NCBI GenBank assembly: GCA_017983695.1
Contig: JAGOAX010000009.1
Span: 62,001-126,000 of the forward strand
Source of the DNA: Ferruginibacter sp.
GTDB lineage: Bacteria > Bacteroidota > Bacteroidia > Chitinophagales > Chitinophagaceae
Reading direction: 5' to 3'
Length of the DNA stretch: 64,000 nucleotides
In this document: positions 28,602 to 37,614 of the stretch, in pieces
Numbering within the stretch: position 1 is the first letter of the stretch
Layout of the letters: each line of letters starts with the position of its first letter
Notes under the pieces: generated by a model
What the model was told of the DNA's origin: nothing
The model's database searches: none
Seen by the model: only the letters and a program-made list of their open reading frames with translations
Made by a program: the position numbers and the translations under genes

Positions 28602-29951
28602 CTATTCTCCGGGGTGATAATTCTTTTCTGCATGTTGCAGCACATCTTCTTTGTAAAACAAAACTTCTTTAAAAATTCCTTTACTATACATTGTTCCCTG
28701 GTCGAAAAAATGTTTTGAATTTGGATTGCCGCTTTCGCCGCCGGCCAATAAAGATTTTGCTTTTATTTTTTTACCAAACTCTACAGCACAAATAAAACTG
28801 TTGCCATGATAACCATATCTTTTTTTTGTGCCAGGATAAGTACGGCTGCTGTATGAGGGCAGCATACCCCAGGTGGAAGATGCAAATGCAACCGGTATGG
28901 CTGGCTGGCTGTCGTCGAATTTGTTTTCAATGTCGTTGTAGATTCGCTGAAAGCGGTTTATTTCTCCCCAGGCAATTTGCCAGTTGCCAAAATTGTTTTT
29001 CAGGTCTTTAATAACAGCAAGCATCGGGTAAACCAGTTCATCAACTGTTGCATTGGCAGCAAAGTATTTTGTTTTTTCAACCTGGTCATCTGTGCCTTTT
29101 ACTTTGTTGATGAGCGGCGGCAACTTTTCTCCCCACATTACAGCCAGAGTGGTGGCAACAGAATTTTCGCTGCAGCGGTAATCCCAGTTTTTTAAAATAG
29201 CAATGGCTTCTCTCAACGGAGTAAATAAAGAATCGTTGACTGAAATATTTCTCTCAAATGAACTTATAAGTGCAGGTACCAAAACTTCAAAAGCGGCAAG
29301 CTTTGTATCATACCCGGCTTTTATTACTTTATCAAGATCGTATTTCTTTTCTTCATCCAATACCCTCACTGCATTAATGCCACGGAAGTTTTCTCCGTCG
29401 GGTGCCAGGTAATTTGCATAATCAGATTTTTTCGGGCTGAATTTTCCGGCAGCCGTAAAAGGAGTAGAGTTGCAGTTTTGCAGCCAGCCGTTCTGCGGAT
29501 TGTAAATATGTACACTCTCATCTACGGTATGATAACCCTGCCATTCGGTTGCAGATTTAGTTCCATCAACCGGTTTGCTCCAATCGTATTTTGCATCACG
29601 CTTTGGTAAAAAGTTGCCATGCCAGTAAGCAATATTCCCTTCAGCATCAGCATACACGGTATTATTGCTGGGGTTGGCACCCATGTCCATTGTTTTTTTA
29701 AAATCGACAAAACTTTTTGTTTTGGTACGCAGCCAGCTTTGCATAAAACCTTTTGTATCCCGGTTGTTGTGGCGTAAGCTCAAATATTGTCCGTTTCGCT
29801 TTGCCATAATAGGCCCATGATGTGTAAAGAGGGCAGTGAATATTTTTGTTTCAAAACCATCGTCGGCACTTTTAATTTTTATGCTGATCTTTTTTTTAAT
29901 AACCGGTTTCAGGTTGCCATTGTATTCATAAAACCAATTGCCATTTTTTTT
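28602..29951 (-). pseudogene. Penicillin-amidase-type acylase, C-terminal piece after a frameshift
   Basis: Continuation, in another frame, of the acylase that starts at 30777. From about 29951 the translation NGNWFYEYNGN joins directly onto the end of the first piece and runs about 449 aa with beta-chain features of Ntn hydrolases (NTVYADAEGNIAYWHG, NGWLQNCNSTPF, AFASSTWGM). The break is at an A9 run (minus strand; plus 29944-29952), and removing one A restores one frame of about 725 aa. Coding quality after the break is good, so the lesion is recent, a sequencing error, or bypassed by slippage. Confidence 0.8.
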
Positions 29952-30777
29952 TGGTGAGCTTTTCAATGTACGCATCTGAAATATCGGCCTGGCTTGATGT
30001 GTGCATCCAGCCGCCATGTTCATTAAAGCCCTGGTAGATGAATGGTTGCCCCCAGGTAACAGCGCCATAAGTATTTAAACCTTCCTCACTAACCATGTGT
30101 ACTTCTGGACGAAAATAAAATGTTACATGCGGATTGATATATAAAATGGCGTTGCCACTTTCGGTGATTGTTGGCGAAAAAGCAAAACCGTTCGATCCTG
30201 TCAATCCCTCTTCAACAAATGTTTTTTTTGCGATCACTTCATCTTTGCCTGAATAGAAATTTTTTAATTCATCAACAGAAATTCCTCCTGTGCTGATGGC
30301 ACCAATGCTTCCATCTGTCCACAGCAAAGGGTACCAGGGTTTAAAGCGGCTGAGCAATGCCGGTTTTACCTGTGGATTTTTGTAGAGATAATAATTGATA
30401 CCATCAGCATAACCATTTAAAATCTTCTTTAGCCAACCTGGTGCATTTGTATAATCTTTAATGGCATCAGCCGAATCAATCACCAGCCTGATCAGTAAAT
30501 CATTGTACAAATCTTTTTCGCCGTTTACTTCAGATAAGCGGCCAAGCTTTTCAATATAATTCATCTCCACCCTTTTAAAATCATCTTCACACTGGGCATA
30601 CAGCAAACCAAAAACTGCATCAGCATCTGTTTTTCCGTAAACATGCGGAATGCCCCAGTTATCTCTTATAATATTTACCTGTTGCGCCTGTTTTTTAAAA
30701 CGGGCAATTTCGGCTGCAGAAAAATGCTGAGCAAAAAGCTGACAGGGGAGCAATAGAAAAACCAGTATTTTCCTCAT
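29926..30777 (-). CDS. Penicillin-amidase-type acylase (Ntn hydrolase), N-terminal piece
   Basis: Signal peptide (about 1-16), the alpha-chain opening RDNWGIPHVYGKTDADAVFG, and the autocleavage site with predicted nucleophile S195 in LTGSNGFAF, followed by ESGNAILYINPH. Members are exported, self-processed acylases cutting amides such as beta-lactam side chains, acyl-homoserine lactones or N-acyl peptides. This frame ends after 283 aa, just past an A9 run, with a short frameshift tail (KWQLVL). It lies 44 bp after an APC permease gene on the same strand, a pairing that suggests amide cleavage and uptake. Substrate not determinable. Confidence 0.85.
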   Translation of the reverse strand: MRKILVFLLLPCQLFAQHFSAAEIARFKKQAQQVNIIRDNWGIPHVYGKTDADAVFGLLYAQCEDDFKRVEMNYIEKLGRLSEVNGEKDLYNDLLIRLVIDSADAIKDYTNAPGWLKKILNGYADGINYYLYKNPQVKPALLSRFKPWYPLLWTDGSIGAISTGGISVDELKNFYSGKDEVIAKKTFVEEGLTGSNGFAFSPTITESGNAILYINPHVTFYFRPEVHMVSEEGLNTYGAVTWGQPFIYQGFNEHGGWMHTSSQADISDAYIEKLTKKKWQLVL

Positions 30778-30821
30778 AGCAATTTTTTTTATTGGTTCAA
30801 AACAATAAGCGGTATAGAAAG

Positions 30822-32183
30822 TTACTCATCTTTTTTGATGTTAGCATTTTCCAGTTTGTCGGCAATTTCTTTCATCAGCTGCAACCGTATTTTATTACGC
30901 TTAATCATTTTCATAATTAAAAAGATAAACACAAGTACAGCAATAAATATGCTGATACCAATAATTTCGGCCTGCGATAAATTGGATAGCAGCCAGATGA
31001 TAATTGCAGCGGCAATAAGCGGAACGGTTATACCGCCGGGGATGGTGAATGTTTTTTTGGTAGCAGTTTTTTTAAACCGGAGTTTTATGGTGGCCAGCAC
31101 CACGCCCAGGTAAATTAATATGGTGGCAGCGCTTGACAGCACAATGAGTTGCTTAAAACCACCAAATACTGCAAATAAAAAGCCCAGTGCGGCATACACA
31201 ATAATGGCAACATGCGGCGTAAAAAACTGCGGATGCACTTTTGATAAGGCCTTTGGTAAAATACTATCCCTGGCACCTGCAAATAATACCCTTGGAATGG
31301 CCAGTATTGCGCCGCTTAAAGAACCCAGTATAGCTATTGCGGAACCGGCAACGATAAGTACACTACCAAAATTTCCAAACAGTATTTCTGAAACTGCTGC
31401 AAGAGGAGCGTCTTTAAAAGTAAGTAGCCGATCGCCTAAAATGCCCTGTGTAATTAATTGAATGCCTATATAAAGTACCAGCACAAAAGAAAGGCCGCCT
31501 AAAATTCCGAGCGGAACTGTTTTGGCAGGGTTTTTAAATTCGCCACTATTGGTAACAGCACTTTCAATACCAAGAAAAGCAAAAAACAATACCAGCGTTG
31601 AAGCGCCGATATTATCTATGGTAAGCGTTTGTTTCCATTCTAAATTTTCGGCAACAATATGCCCGGTACCAAATGCAACCAACAATAAAAGTGGAATGAG
31701 TTTGGCAATAGTTGTAAATACAATAAACTGTACGCCCTGCTTTGCCCCACGAACATTAATAAAGGCCAGTCCGCCAAATAACAATAAAAAAAACACAGGA
31801 CGAAAAACTGCTGAATCAATAAACGGAAAAAAATAACTGAGTGTTTTTGACAGCGCATTAGCCATTGCAGCATCGGATAAAACACAGCTGCCAAACCAGA
31901 ATATATTGTTGGCTAAAAAACCGGCAAAGGGTCCAAAGGCAGTTTCAATATAAGTATATGTTCCCCCGCTGCCGGTTACCTTACTGCCCACTTCGGCAAA
32001 ACATAATGCAATTAAAAAAATGAGCAGGCCGCAAATAAAAAAACAAACAATGGCGGCGGCGCCTAAATTTTCGGCCACCAATGCAGGTAAAACAAAAATG
32101 CCTGTACCAACAGTAATATTGATTACGGCACATGCCAATCCAAAAACTCCAATGGTACGCTTAAGATTTTCCTGCATGTGCAT
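30822..32183 (-). CDS. APC-family amino acid permease
   Basis: Inner-membrane amino acid/polyamine transporter, 453 aa with about 12 helices. The first helix holds the family signature GTGIFVLPA near 28, and GSGGTYTYIETAFGPFAGF follows near 72. The C-terminus is cytoplasmic and lysine-rich. It precedes the acylase gene in reading order and may import products of the acylase or amidase; that link rests on position only. Stop and start of the neighbours are 14-44 bp away. Confidence 0.9.
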   Translation of the reverse strand: MHMQENLKRTIGVFGLACAVINITVGTGIFVLPALVAENLGAAAIVCFFICGLLIFLIALCFAEVGSKVTGSGGTYTYIETAFGPFAGFLANNIFWFGSCVLSDAAMANALSKTLSYFFPFIDSAVFRPVFFLLLFGGLAFINVRGAKQGVQFIVFTTIAKLIPLLLLVAFGTGHIVAENLEWKQTLTIDNIGASTLVLFFAFLGIESAVTNSGEFKNPAKTVPLGILGGLSFVLVLYIGIQLITQGILGDRLLTFKDAPLAAVSEILFGNFGSVLIVAGSAIAILGSLSGAILAIPRVLFAGARDSILPKALSKVHPQFFTPHVAIIVYAALGFLFAVFGGFKQLIVLSSAATILIYLGVVLATIKLRFKKTATKKTFTIPGGITVPLIAAAIIIWLLSNLSQAEIIGISIFIAVLVFIFLIMKMIKRNKIRLQLMKEIADKLENANIKKDE

Positions 32184-32197
32184 TTGTTTTAGGCTGT

Positions 32198-32752
32198 TTA
32201 TTTTTTTGTTAGTGTAGTAATGATCGCATCTTCAACAGGTGCTTTTATTTTTACAACACTATCAATTAAACTGTTGGGAACAGTTGTAGATAAAACATAT
32301 TGCTGCACTTTCCAGCCGGCATTTTGTTTAACCACCACACCCGAGCCACGGCAGATCTTCATTTGTGTGTTTAATAATTCATCAAACCAGGCAAGGCTTC
32401 CTGTTTTATCAAAATAAATATGCCGCTCCAGCGATGTAAAATTCCAGGTGGTCTTTTTATCAAAGTAAGGTTTGGCCCAAACCATAAATGCTTTCTTATC
32501 CCAGTGTTCGGTAGCATCGGTTCCTATGAAAACAGCATCTTCGGTAAAAAAATTAAAGTAGCTGTTGTAGTCAGCTTTTGCAGCTGCTATGTTGAAGGAA
32601 TCTAAAAGAGTGGTTATTTGTTTAAGATCATTTGCTGTTGAACCGGCAGGCTTTTCTGTTGATGAGCTATTACAGCTTGTGGTAAAAAATAATAAAAATA
32701 AAACGGCTGTTAAAGTAATTGCCTGGCCAAAGAAGTTAATTTTTTTATTCAT
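32198..32752 (-). CDS. NTF2-like (SnoaL/DUF4440) lipoprotein
   Basis: Exported lipoprotein of 184 aa with lipobox FTTSC (Cys about 27) and an NTF2-like fold (about 48-165: LLDSFNIAAAKADYNSYFNFF, then FIGTDATEHWDKKAF). Such domains bind small ligands or act as small enzymes; no function can be assigned. I use the ATG at 32752, since the upstream alternative start at 32797 would spoil the signal peptide. A similar-type lipoprotein is encoded at 43567-44055. Confidence 0.8.
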   Translation of the reverse strand: MNKKINFFGQAITLTAVLFLLFFTTSCNSSSTEKPAGSTANDLKQITTLLDSFNIAAAKADYNSYFNFFTEDAVFIGTDATEHWDKKAFMVWAKPYFDKKTTWNFTSLERHIYFDKTGSLAWFDELLNTQMKICRGSGVVVKQNAGWKVQQYVLSTTVPNSLIDSVVKIKAPVEDAIITTLTKK

Positions 32753-32775
32753 TGGTTTTAGTTTAGTTGTTGATT

Positions 32776-33966
32776 TTATAAATAACTGAGCCACCATTTT
32801 TCTTTGTGTGCCTGTTTATACCTATCATACCATTTGCATAAAGGATACAGCGCAGCAACAATGGTAATCCAGAACAGATAAGCAACCGGTAACGAAAATC
32901 CATAACCCTGCAGATCTTTGGTAAACCATATCGGATCTTTCAGCAGCCATATGCTCCAGTCTTGCCCGGGAGTTACTGCAGATGCAACAAGCGCCACCAG
33001 GTGAATGACGTAAATATGAAGGATATAGTAGAACATGGGTACCCTTCCGTACACAGACACCACCTTTACAACTGCCCCGTTTAATTTTTCTGTAACCGCA
33101 AGAAATAAAAGTGAAGGGCCAAGCGTAATTAAAATATACAATAAAGACGGAGGGTATTTATTTACATTAATAAAAGAAAGAAAGGTGAAAAAAAGATTTT
33201 TTTGTGTGGTCCATTTTTCCGGATCGCCATAAAGATTGCTGTACCGTAGTATGATGAATGCGACAATAGCAGCAGTACCGAGCATCAATAAATTCTTTTT
33301 TCTTTTTTCGGCGTTGTAGCCGGATGCATACCATGCTCCCATCAGGTAACCCAGCGGCATTACACCAATCCACGGAATAACAGGGTAACCAACCAACAGC
33401 ATTTTGCTGTGCCAGGTAAAAAACTGTTGCTCATGCAATAACGACCAGCCAAATGCAGGCAGTGTATTACCTGTAATATGCACACCGTCTAAAAGATTAT
33501 GGCCTGCTACCAGTATAATGCAAAATGCAAGAATGATTTTTTTAGGAAAATGAATTAATGCGGCCAGCACTATCATACTAATACCCAGTGCCCAAATGGT
33601 GATAAAGAAAAAAACAGGGAACTGGATATTAAAGTTCCAGCCAAAATTCATTACTATCATTTCGAGGAATACCAGCCATAGCCCACGTTTTACTAAAAAG
33701 ACCGACAGCTCTTTTTTTGTTTTCTTCTGGCTCATAATAAAAGCCGAAGTACCGGCCAGCAGCATAAATACCGGCGCACAATAATGAGTGATCCATCTTG
33801 TAAAAAATAATGCCCCGCTTGTTTTATCAAGGTCGAGGGGATCGTAGTAAAATGATCCGGAGTATAAATAATCCCGGACATGATCCAGCGCCATAATGAT
33901 CATGATGATTCCACGGAGCAGATCAATAGATTGAATACGTGGCTTAACCAACGAGACTGTGTTCAT
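32776..33966 (-). CDS. DUF1624/HGSNAT-like membrane acyltransferase
   Basis: Polytopic membrane protein, 396 aa, about ten helices. The N-terminal RIQSIDLLRGIIMIIMALDHVRD stretch is the signature of the DUF1624 family, related to heparan-alpha-glucosaminide N-acetyltransferase. The His in LDHVRD near 29 is the conserved, possibly active-site residue. It probably transfers acyl groups to an extracytoplasmic sugar or envelope component. It is 23 bp from the lipoprotein gene. Confidence 0.83.
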   Translation of the reverse strand: MNTVSLVKPRIQSIDLLRGIIMIIMALDHVRDYLYSGSFYYDPLDLDKTSGALFFTRWITHYCAPVFMLLAGTSAFIMSQKKTKKELSVFLVKRGLWLVFLEMIVMNFGWNFNIQFPVFFFITIWALGISMIVLAALIHFPKKIILAFCIILVAGHNLLDGVHITGNTLPAFGWSLLHEQQFFTWHSKMLLVGYPVIPWIGVMPLGYLMGAWYASGYNAEKRKKNLLMLGTAAIVAFIILRYSNLYGDPEKWTTQKNLFFTFLSFINVNKYPPSLLYILITLGPSLLFLAVTEKLNGAVVKVVSVYGRVPMFYYILHIYVIHLVALVASAVTPGQDWSIWLLKDPIWFTKDLQGYGFSLPVAYLFWITIVAALYPLCKWYDRYKQAHKEKWWLSYL

Positions 33967-34126
33967 GGTGTATTTTTTACAGAAGGGCTAAAAAAATAAA
34001 ATAACAGGTATTAACACAAAGTCATTTACGGCAGGCAGGTGGCGGTTAAGGTTTGGTTTTTTTGGATAGTCCGATAGTATCTACGAATCTAACGGTTTAT
34101 TTTCAACAGCGCAACAGTGCCAGCAC

Positions 34127-35323
34127 TTATTTTGGTGTGTTGGCTTTTAACAACCGTATAAAATTTTCGCCTAAGATTTTGCGGATGTCTTTTTTACTGT
34201 ACCCTCTTTCCAGCAAGGCTTTTGTTATAAGCGGATAAGTGGTAACATCATCTAACTGTTGCGGTAAGGAGTTAACACCGTCAAAATCGCTGCCCAGGCC
34301 AACATGGTCTACACCAACCAGGTTTACGATATAATCAAGATGATCGAGTAACAGGGAAAGCGGCGGCCGCAATGCCTTCACTTCTTCAGGATATTTTTCA
34401 AACAAATACACCTCCATAAAATAAGGCTCAGGATTTAGTTTAAGCAAAGAGTCCGTTTCTGTTTTATGTTTTGTTGTAAAGGCATCGCTGCGTTTTTCAA
34501 AAGCACTGTCTAAAAAACCACTGAAAAAATTTAAATGGATCACGCCGCCGTTTTTTCCAACGGCTTTTATCTGCTCGTCTTTTAAATTACGGCGGTGTGG
34601 GCAAATGGTATACACACAGCTATGAGAAACCAAAACAGGTTTTGTGGTAGTGTTGATGGCATCCCAAAATGTTTGCTCGCCAACATGGCTTAAATCAACC
34701 AACATACCCAATTCATTCATTTTTTGTACTACCTGTTTTCCAAAATCGGTAAGACCTTTTTGTTTTAACGAATCGCCTTTGGTTGTTTCGGTTAATGCCG
34801 ATGTGGCCCAGCTGGTGGAATTATTCCAGGTAAGCGTCATATAACGGACACCTCTTTTATACAATGCCTCTAATTTGTTTAAATCATTTTCAATCATGTG
34901 TCCGCCTTCTACACCAAACAATACCGCAAGTTTGTTTTGTTTAACCGCTTTTTTTATACCCGCTGCAGTAAATGCCTGCATCATATCGTTTGGGTTACGG
35001 TTTGTCCATGCCATTACCGAATCAATTTCCCTGTTGGCCCATGCGTAAGGGTTTTGTTTGTTGCCATCGCACCAGATAGAAAACAGTTGTGCATCCACAC
35101 CACCCTGCTTCATGCGCTGCAGGTCCGAATGTGTTTTGCCTTTTAAATTTTGATCGAAGCTTAGATTTTTTTCAATTGCCGTTGTAGGAATATCGTTATG
35201 CGTATCAATCAAAATAGCTTTGTTATGCAGTTTTTTGTAGGGCTGTGCAACTGCAGTAATTACTGCAACCGCAAAAAAGAAAACAAAGATTACATGTCGC
35301 ATCATAAAAAAGGTTGAAGACAT
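34127..35323 (-). CDS. Membrane dipeptidase, M19 family, exported
   Basis: Zinc dipeptidase of the renal dipeptidase type, 398 aa. Signal peptide at about 1-27, then metal ligands H42 and D44 (DTHNDIP), a bridging Glu in FGVEGGHMIE, His in DLSHVGE and SHSCVYTICPHRRNL, and Asp in GLGSDFDGV. It would split dipeptides, including D-containing ones, in the periplasm. A second possible start (MMRHVIF) also keeps the signal peptide. A terminator lies between it and the DUF1080 gene upstream, so it has its own transcript. Confidence 0.9.
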   Translation of the reverse strand: MSSTFFMMRHVIFVFFFAVAVITAVAQPYKKLHNKAILIDTHNDIPTTAIEKNLSFDQNLKGKTHSDLQRMKQGGVDAQLFSIWCDGNKQNPYAWANREIDSVMAWTNRNPNDMMQAFTAAGIKKAVKQNKLAVLFGVEGGHMIENDLNKLEALYKRGVRYMTLTWNNSTSWATSALTETTKGDSLKQKGLTDFGKQVVQKMNELGMLVDLSHVGEQTFWDAINTTTKPVLVSHSCVYTICPHRRNLKDEQIKAVGKNGGVIHLNFFSGFLDSAFEKRSDAFTTKHKTETDSLLKLNPEPYFMEVYLFEKYPEEVKALRPPLSLLLDHLDYIVNLVGVDHVGLGSDFDGVNSLPQQLDDVTTYPLITKALLERGYSKKDIRKILGENFIRLLKANTPK

Positions 35324-35356
35324 AAATAAAAAAAGCCTGTATTTTTTACAGGCTTT
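35324..35356 (-). terminator. Rho-independent terminator after the DUF1080 gene
   Basis: Perfect 10-bp stem AAAGCCTGTA/TACAGGCTTT (35332-35341 with 35347-35356), followed on the minus strand by a T-rich run. It is 6 bp past the DUF1080 stop. Confidence 0.85.
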
Positions 35357-35362
35357 GCGTTG

Positions 35363-36073
35363 CTATAATTTTTTGATCTTAATATTTTTAAACCATGCTT
35401 CGCTGCCATGATCCTGCAGGCAGATGTAACCCGTTTTTGCCATACCATAACCCGGTGCATCTTTCCATTTCCCTTTTGCCTTCCTGTCATTCCAGTCGGC
35501 TGTCCATGCTTCAAACTCCACCACTTTTACGCCGTTTAACCAATGCTCTACATGGCCGTTCTTTACAATTATTTTTGTAAGATTATATTCTCCCACAGGT
35601 TTTGTTGGCCTGGCTGTTGCGGTATGCATGGCATAATCGGCACCTGTTTTTTGCCAGTCTTCCAGTTTTTCCGGAAAGCCCTCATCATCTATAAGCTGGT
35701 ACTCGGGCCCCGATAAATAAGCCGCATCATAGGCTTCTGTTACATGGTACATAATACCGCTGTTGCCCGCTTTTGAAATAGCCCATTCAATAGACAATTC
35801 AAAATTGCTGTATTGGTTTATGGTGATAAGGTCGGATCGTTTATCTGTTTTGTCGGTTTCGTTTCCCTTGCAATGCAATACACCGTTATTAACTTCCCAG
35901 CTGGTGGAAGTTTTATTTTTATACGTTCTCCAGCCGGCCATTTTTTTCCCGTCAAACAATAATTTCCATCCTGCTTTTTTTTCGGCAGGGGTTAAGGTAT
36001 TATCTTTTTGCTGGCCGAATAATAAACCTGAGCAGCACACAAGAATAATTACAACTGATATTTTTTTAAGCAT
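35363..36073 (-). CDS. Exported DUF1080 (3-keto-disaccharide hydrolase-type) protein
   Basis: Secreted beta-sandwich protein of the DUF1080 family, 236 aa. Signal peptide about 1-20 and the family hallmarks GWKLLFDGKKMAGWRTYKNK, NSGIMYHV, GPEYQLIDDEG and EHWLNGVKVVEFE. Some members hydrolyse 3-keto-glycosides made by Gfo/Idh oxidoreductases, and one such gene lies 10 bp upstream, which supports a joint role in sugar breakdown. The ATG at 36073 is used rather than a TTG three codons earlier. Confidence 0.87.
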   Translation of the reverse strand: MLKKISVVIILVCCSGLLFGQQKDNTLTPAEKKAGWKLLFDGKKMAGWRTYKNKTSTSWEVNNGVLHCKGNETDKTDKRSDLITINQYSNFELSIEWAISKAGNSGIMYHVTEAYDAAYLSGPEYQLIDDEGFPEKLEDWQKTGADYAMHTATARPTKPVGEYNLTKIIVKNGHVEHWLNGVKVVEFEAWTADWNDRKAKGKWKDAPGYGMAKTGYICLQDHGSEAWFKNIKIKKL

Positions 36074-36083
36074 ACAATACAAT

Positions 36084-37457
36084 TTAACTGTTGAGTTTTA
36101 ATTTTATAGGATCCCACTTAATAGCTTTTTCCTGGAAATAACTGTCGTTGCAAAGCAAGGCAGGTGCCGCAGCCCTGTAGCCAAACAAAGCATCTTCTCT
36201 CGAAATTGTTTTAGTGCGGATATTGGTAAAGAAATTATGAAAGTGATCGTAATGAGCGCCTTTGTATCCATCCTCTGCTTTAAATACAGTTGTATCAGGT
36301 GCCACCATTTTTTTTCTTTCGTAACCGTTTACATCATTACTGTTCAGTTTTGTTTTCAATAAAGGATCGTCTACTGCGGCGTAAGCTTTATTTCTTGTTA
36401 AGGTTACTTTATCCCACTCTACATTTAACGAACCCTCGTTGCCCACCAGCCTTAAATAAGTATTGTCTGCCGTGCCATCAATAAAATTTACCCGTAACGA
36501 CAAATTAAAAGCCGGATGATTTTCTGTTTCGGCATAATCAAACATGCCCATCAGTACATCAGGCACTTCACGTCCGTCTTTCCAAAAACGCAGGCCACCC
36601 ATGGCCATAATTTTTTGCGGCCCCACGGCATTGGTAATAAAATGCAGGCTCGAAAAAAGATGTACAAACAAATCGCCGGAAACACCGGTGCCATAATCTT
36701 TGTAACAGCGCCAGCGGAAAAAACGTTTGGCATCAAATGGCCGGTCGGGGTTTTTATTTAAAAACATTTTCCAGTCCACGGTTTTATCTGATGCATCTGC
36801 AGGAATATCATATTGCCATGCACCGCCGGGAGAGTTACGGGCCCAAAAGCCTTCGGCATAATTTAATTTACCTATGGCACCGGCTGCCAGTAATTCTTTT
36901 GCTTTTTCATTACCCAGCGAACTCATGCCCTGGCTACCCACCTGGAAAACAGTTTTGTTTCTTGTCTGTGCATCAAGCACGGCATTGCCTTCGGTAATAT
37001 CATGCACCATCGGTTTTTCGCAGTACACGGCTTTGCCGCTGTTCATCGCTTCTACCGAAATATCTTTATGCCAATGGTCGGGTGTGGCCACAATTACCGC
37101 ATCAATATCTTTACGCTGCAGCAGCTCTTTATAATTACGGGTGGTATAAATATCGTTGCCGTATAATTTTTTTGCGGCCGTTAAGCGGCCGTCGTACAGG
37201 TCGCAGGCGGCAATTAATTTTACACCCGGTACGGTAATGGCGGTGTTGGCATCTGCCATACCCATACCACCGGCGCCGATTACAGCAATTTGTATATTAT
37301 CATTGGGGCTGTAAATAGGCCGCCGTAATAACTGAATTTTATTTGCTGTACCGGCAGCGTTAAGCATCTCGGGGGCAAGTGCGGCTGCCACGCTTGCTTT
37401 GGTAAGTTTAGTAATAAAACTTCTACGGGAACTTTGCGAAGGGTTTGTCTTTTTCAT
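36084..37457 (-). CDS. Exported Gfo/Idh/MocA-family oxidoreductase
   Basis: NAD(P)-dependent sugar oxidoreductase, 457 aa, with a twin-arginine signal (SSRRSFITKLTK) that implies folding with cofactor before export. Rossmann motif IGAGGMGMADA near 60, then the EKPM motif (CEKPMVHD) near 145 and a C-terminal alpha/beta domain. With the DUF1080 gene downstream it resembles systems that oxidise a sugar to the 3-keto form and then cleave it. The substrate is unknown. Confidence 0.9.
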   Translation of the reverse strand: MKKTNPSQSSRRSFITKLTKASVAAALAPEMLNAAGTANKIQLLRRPIYSPNDNIQIAVIGAGGMGMADANTAITVPGVKLIAACDLYDGRLTAAKKLYGNDIYTTRNYKELLQRKDIDAVIVATPDHWHKDISVEAMNSGKAVYCEKPMVHDITEGNAVLDAQTRNKTVFQVGSQGMSSLGNEKAKELLAAGAIGKLNYAEGFWARNSPGGAWQYDIPADASDKTVDWKMFLNKNPDRPFDAKRFFRWRCYKDYGTGVSGDLFVHLFSSLHFITNAVGPQKIMAMGGLRFWKDGREVPDVLMGMFDYAETENHPAFNLSLRVNFIDGTADNTYLRLVGNEGSLNVEWDKVTLTRNKAYAAVDDPLLKTKLNSNDVNGYERKKMVAPDTTVFKAEDGYKGAHYDHFHNFFTNIRTKTISREDALFGYRAAAPALLCNDSYFQEKAIKWDPIKLKLNS

Positions 37458-37571
37458 GTTGCTTAGTTTCGGTTAGGGAAATTAAGTTTTTTTAAGACAA
37501 GGGGGGAAATAATTTTTATTGGCTTTGGGAAAGGGTGGTTTTATAATGAAGGGTTGATTAAGGAGTATAAA

Positions 37572-37600
37572 AAACGGGCTTGTATAATACAAACCCGTTT
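37572..37600 (-). terminator. Rho-independent terminator after the large secreted protein gene
   Basis: Stem AAACGGG...CCCGTTT with inner arms TTGTA/TACAA (one mismatch), 14 bp past the stop, with a T run on the minus strand. Confidence 0.85.
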
Positions 37601-37614
37601 CAGCAATCTTTCGA

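Noticed and set aside
28602..30777. Acylase as a quorum-quenching enzyme
   Set aside because: The fold alone does not set the substrate, and no acyl-homoserine-lactone genes are in the window.
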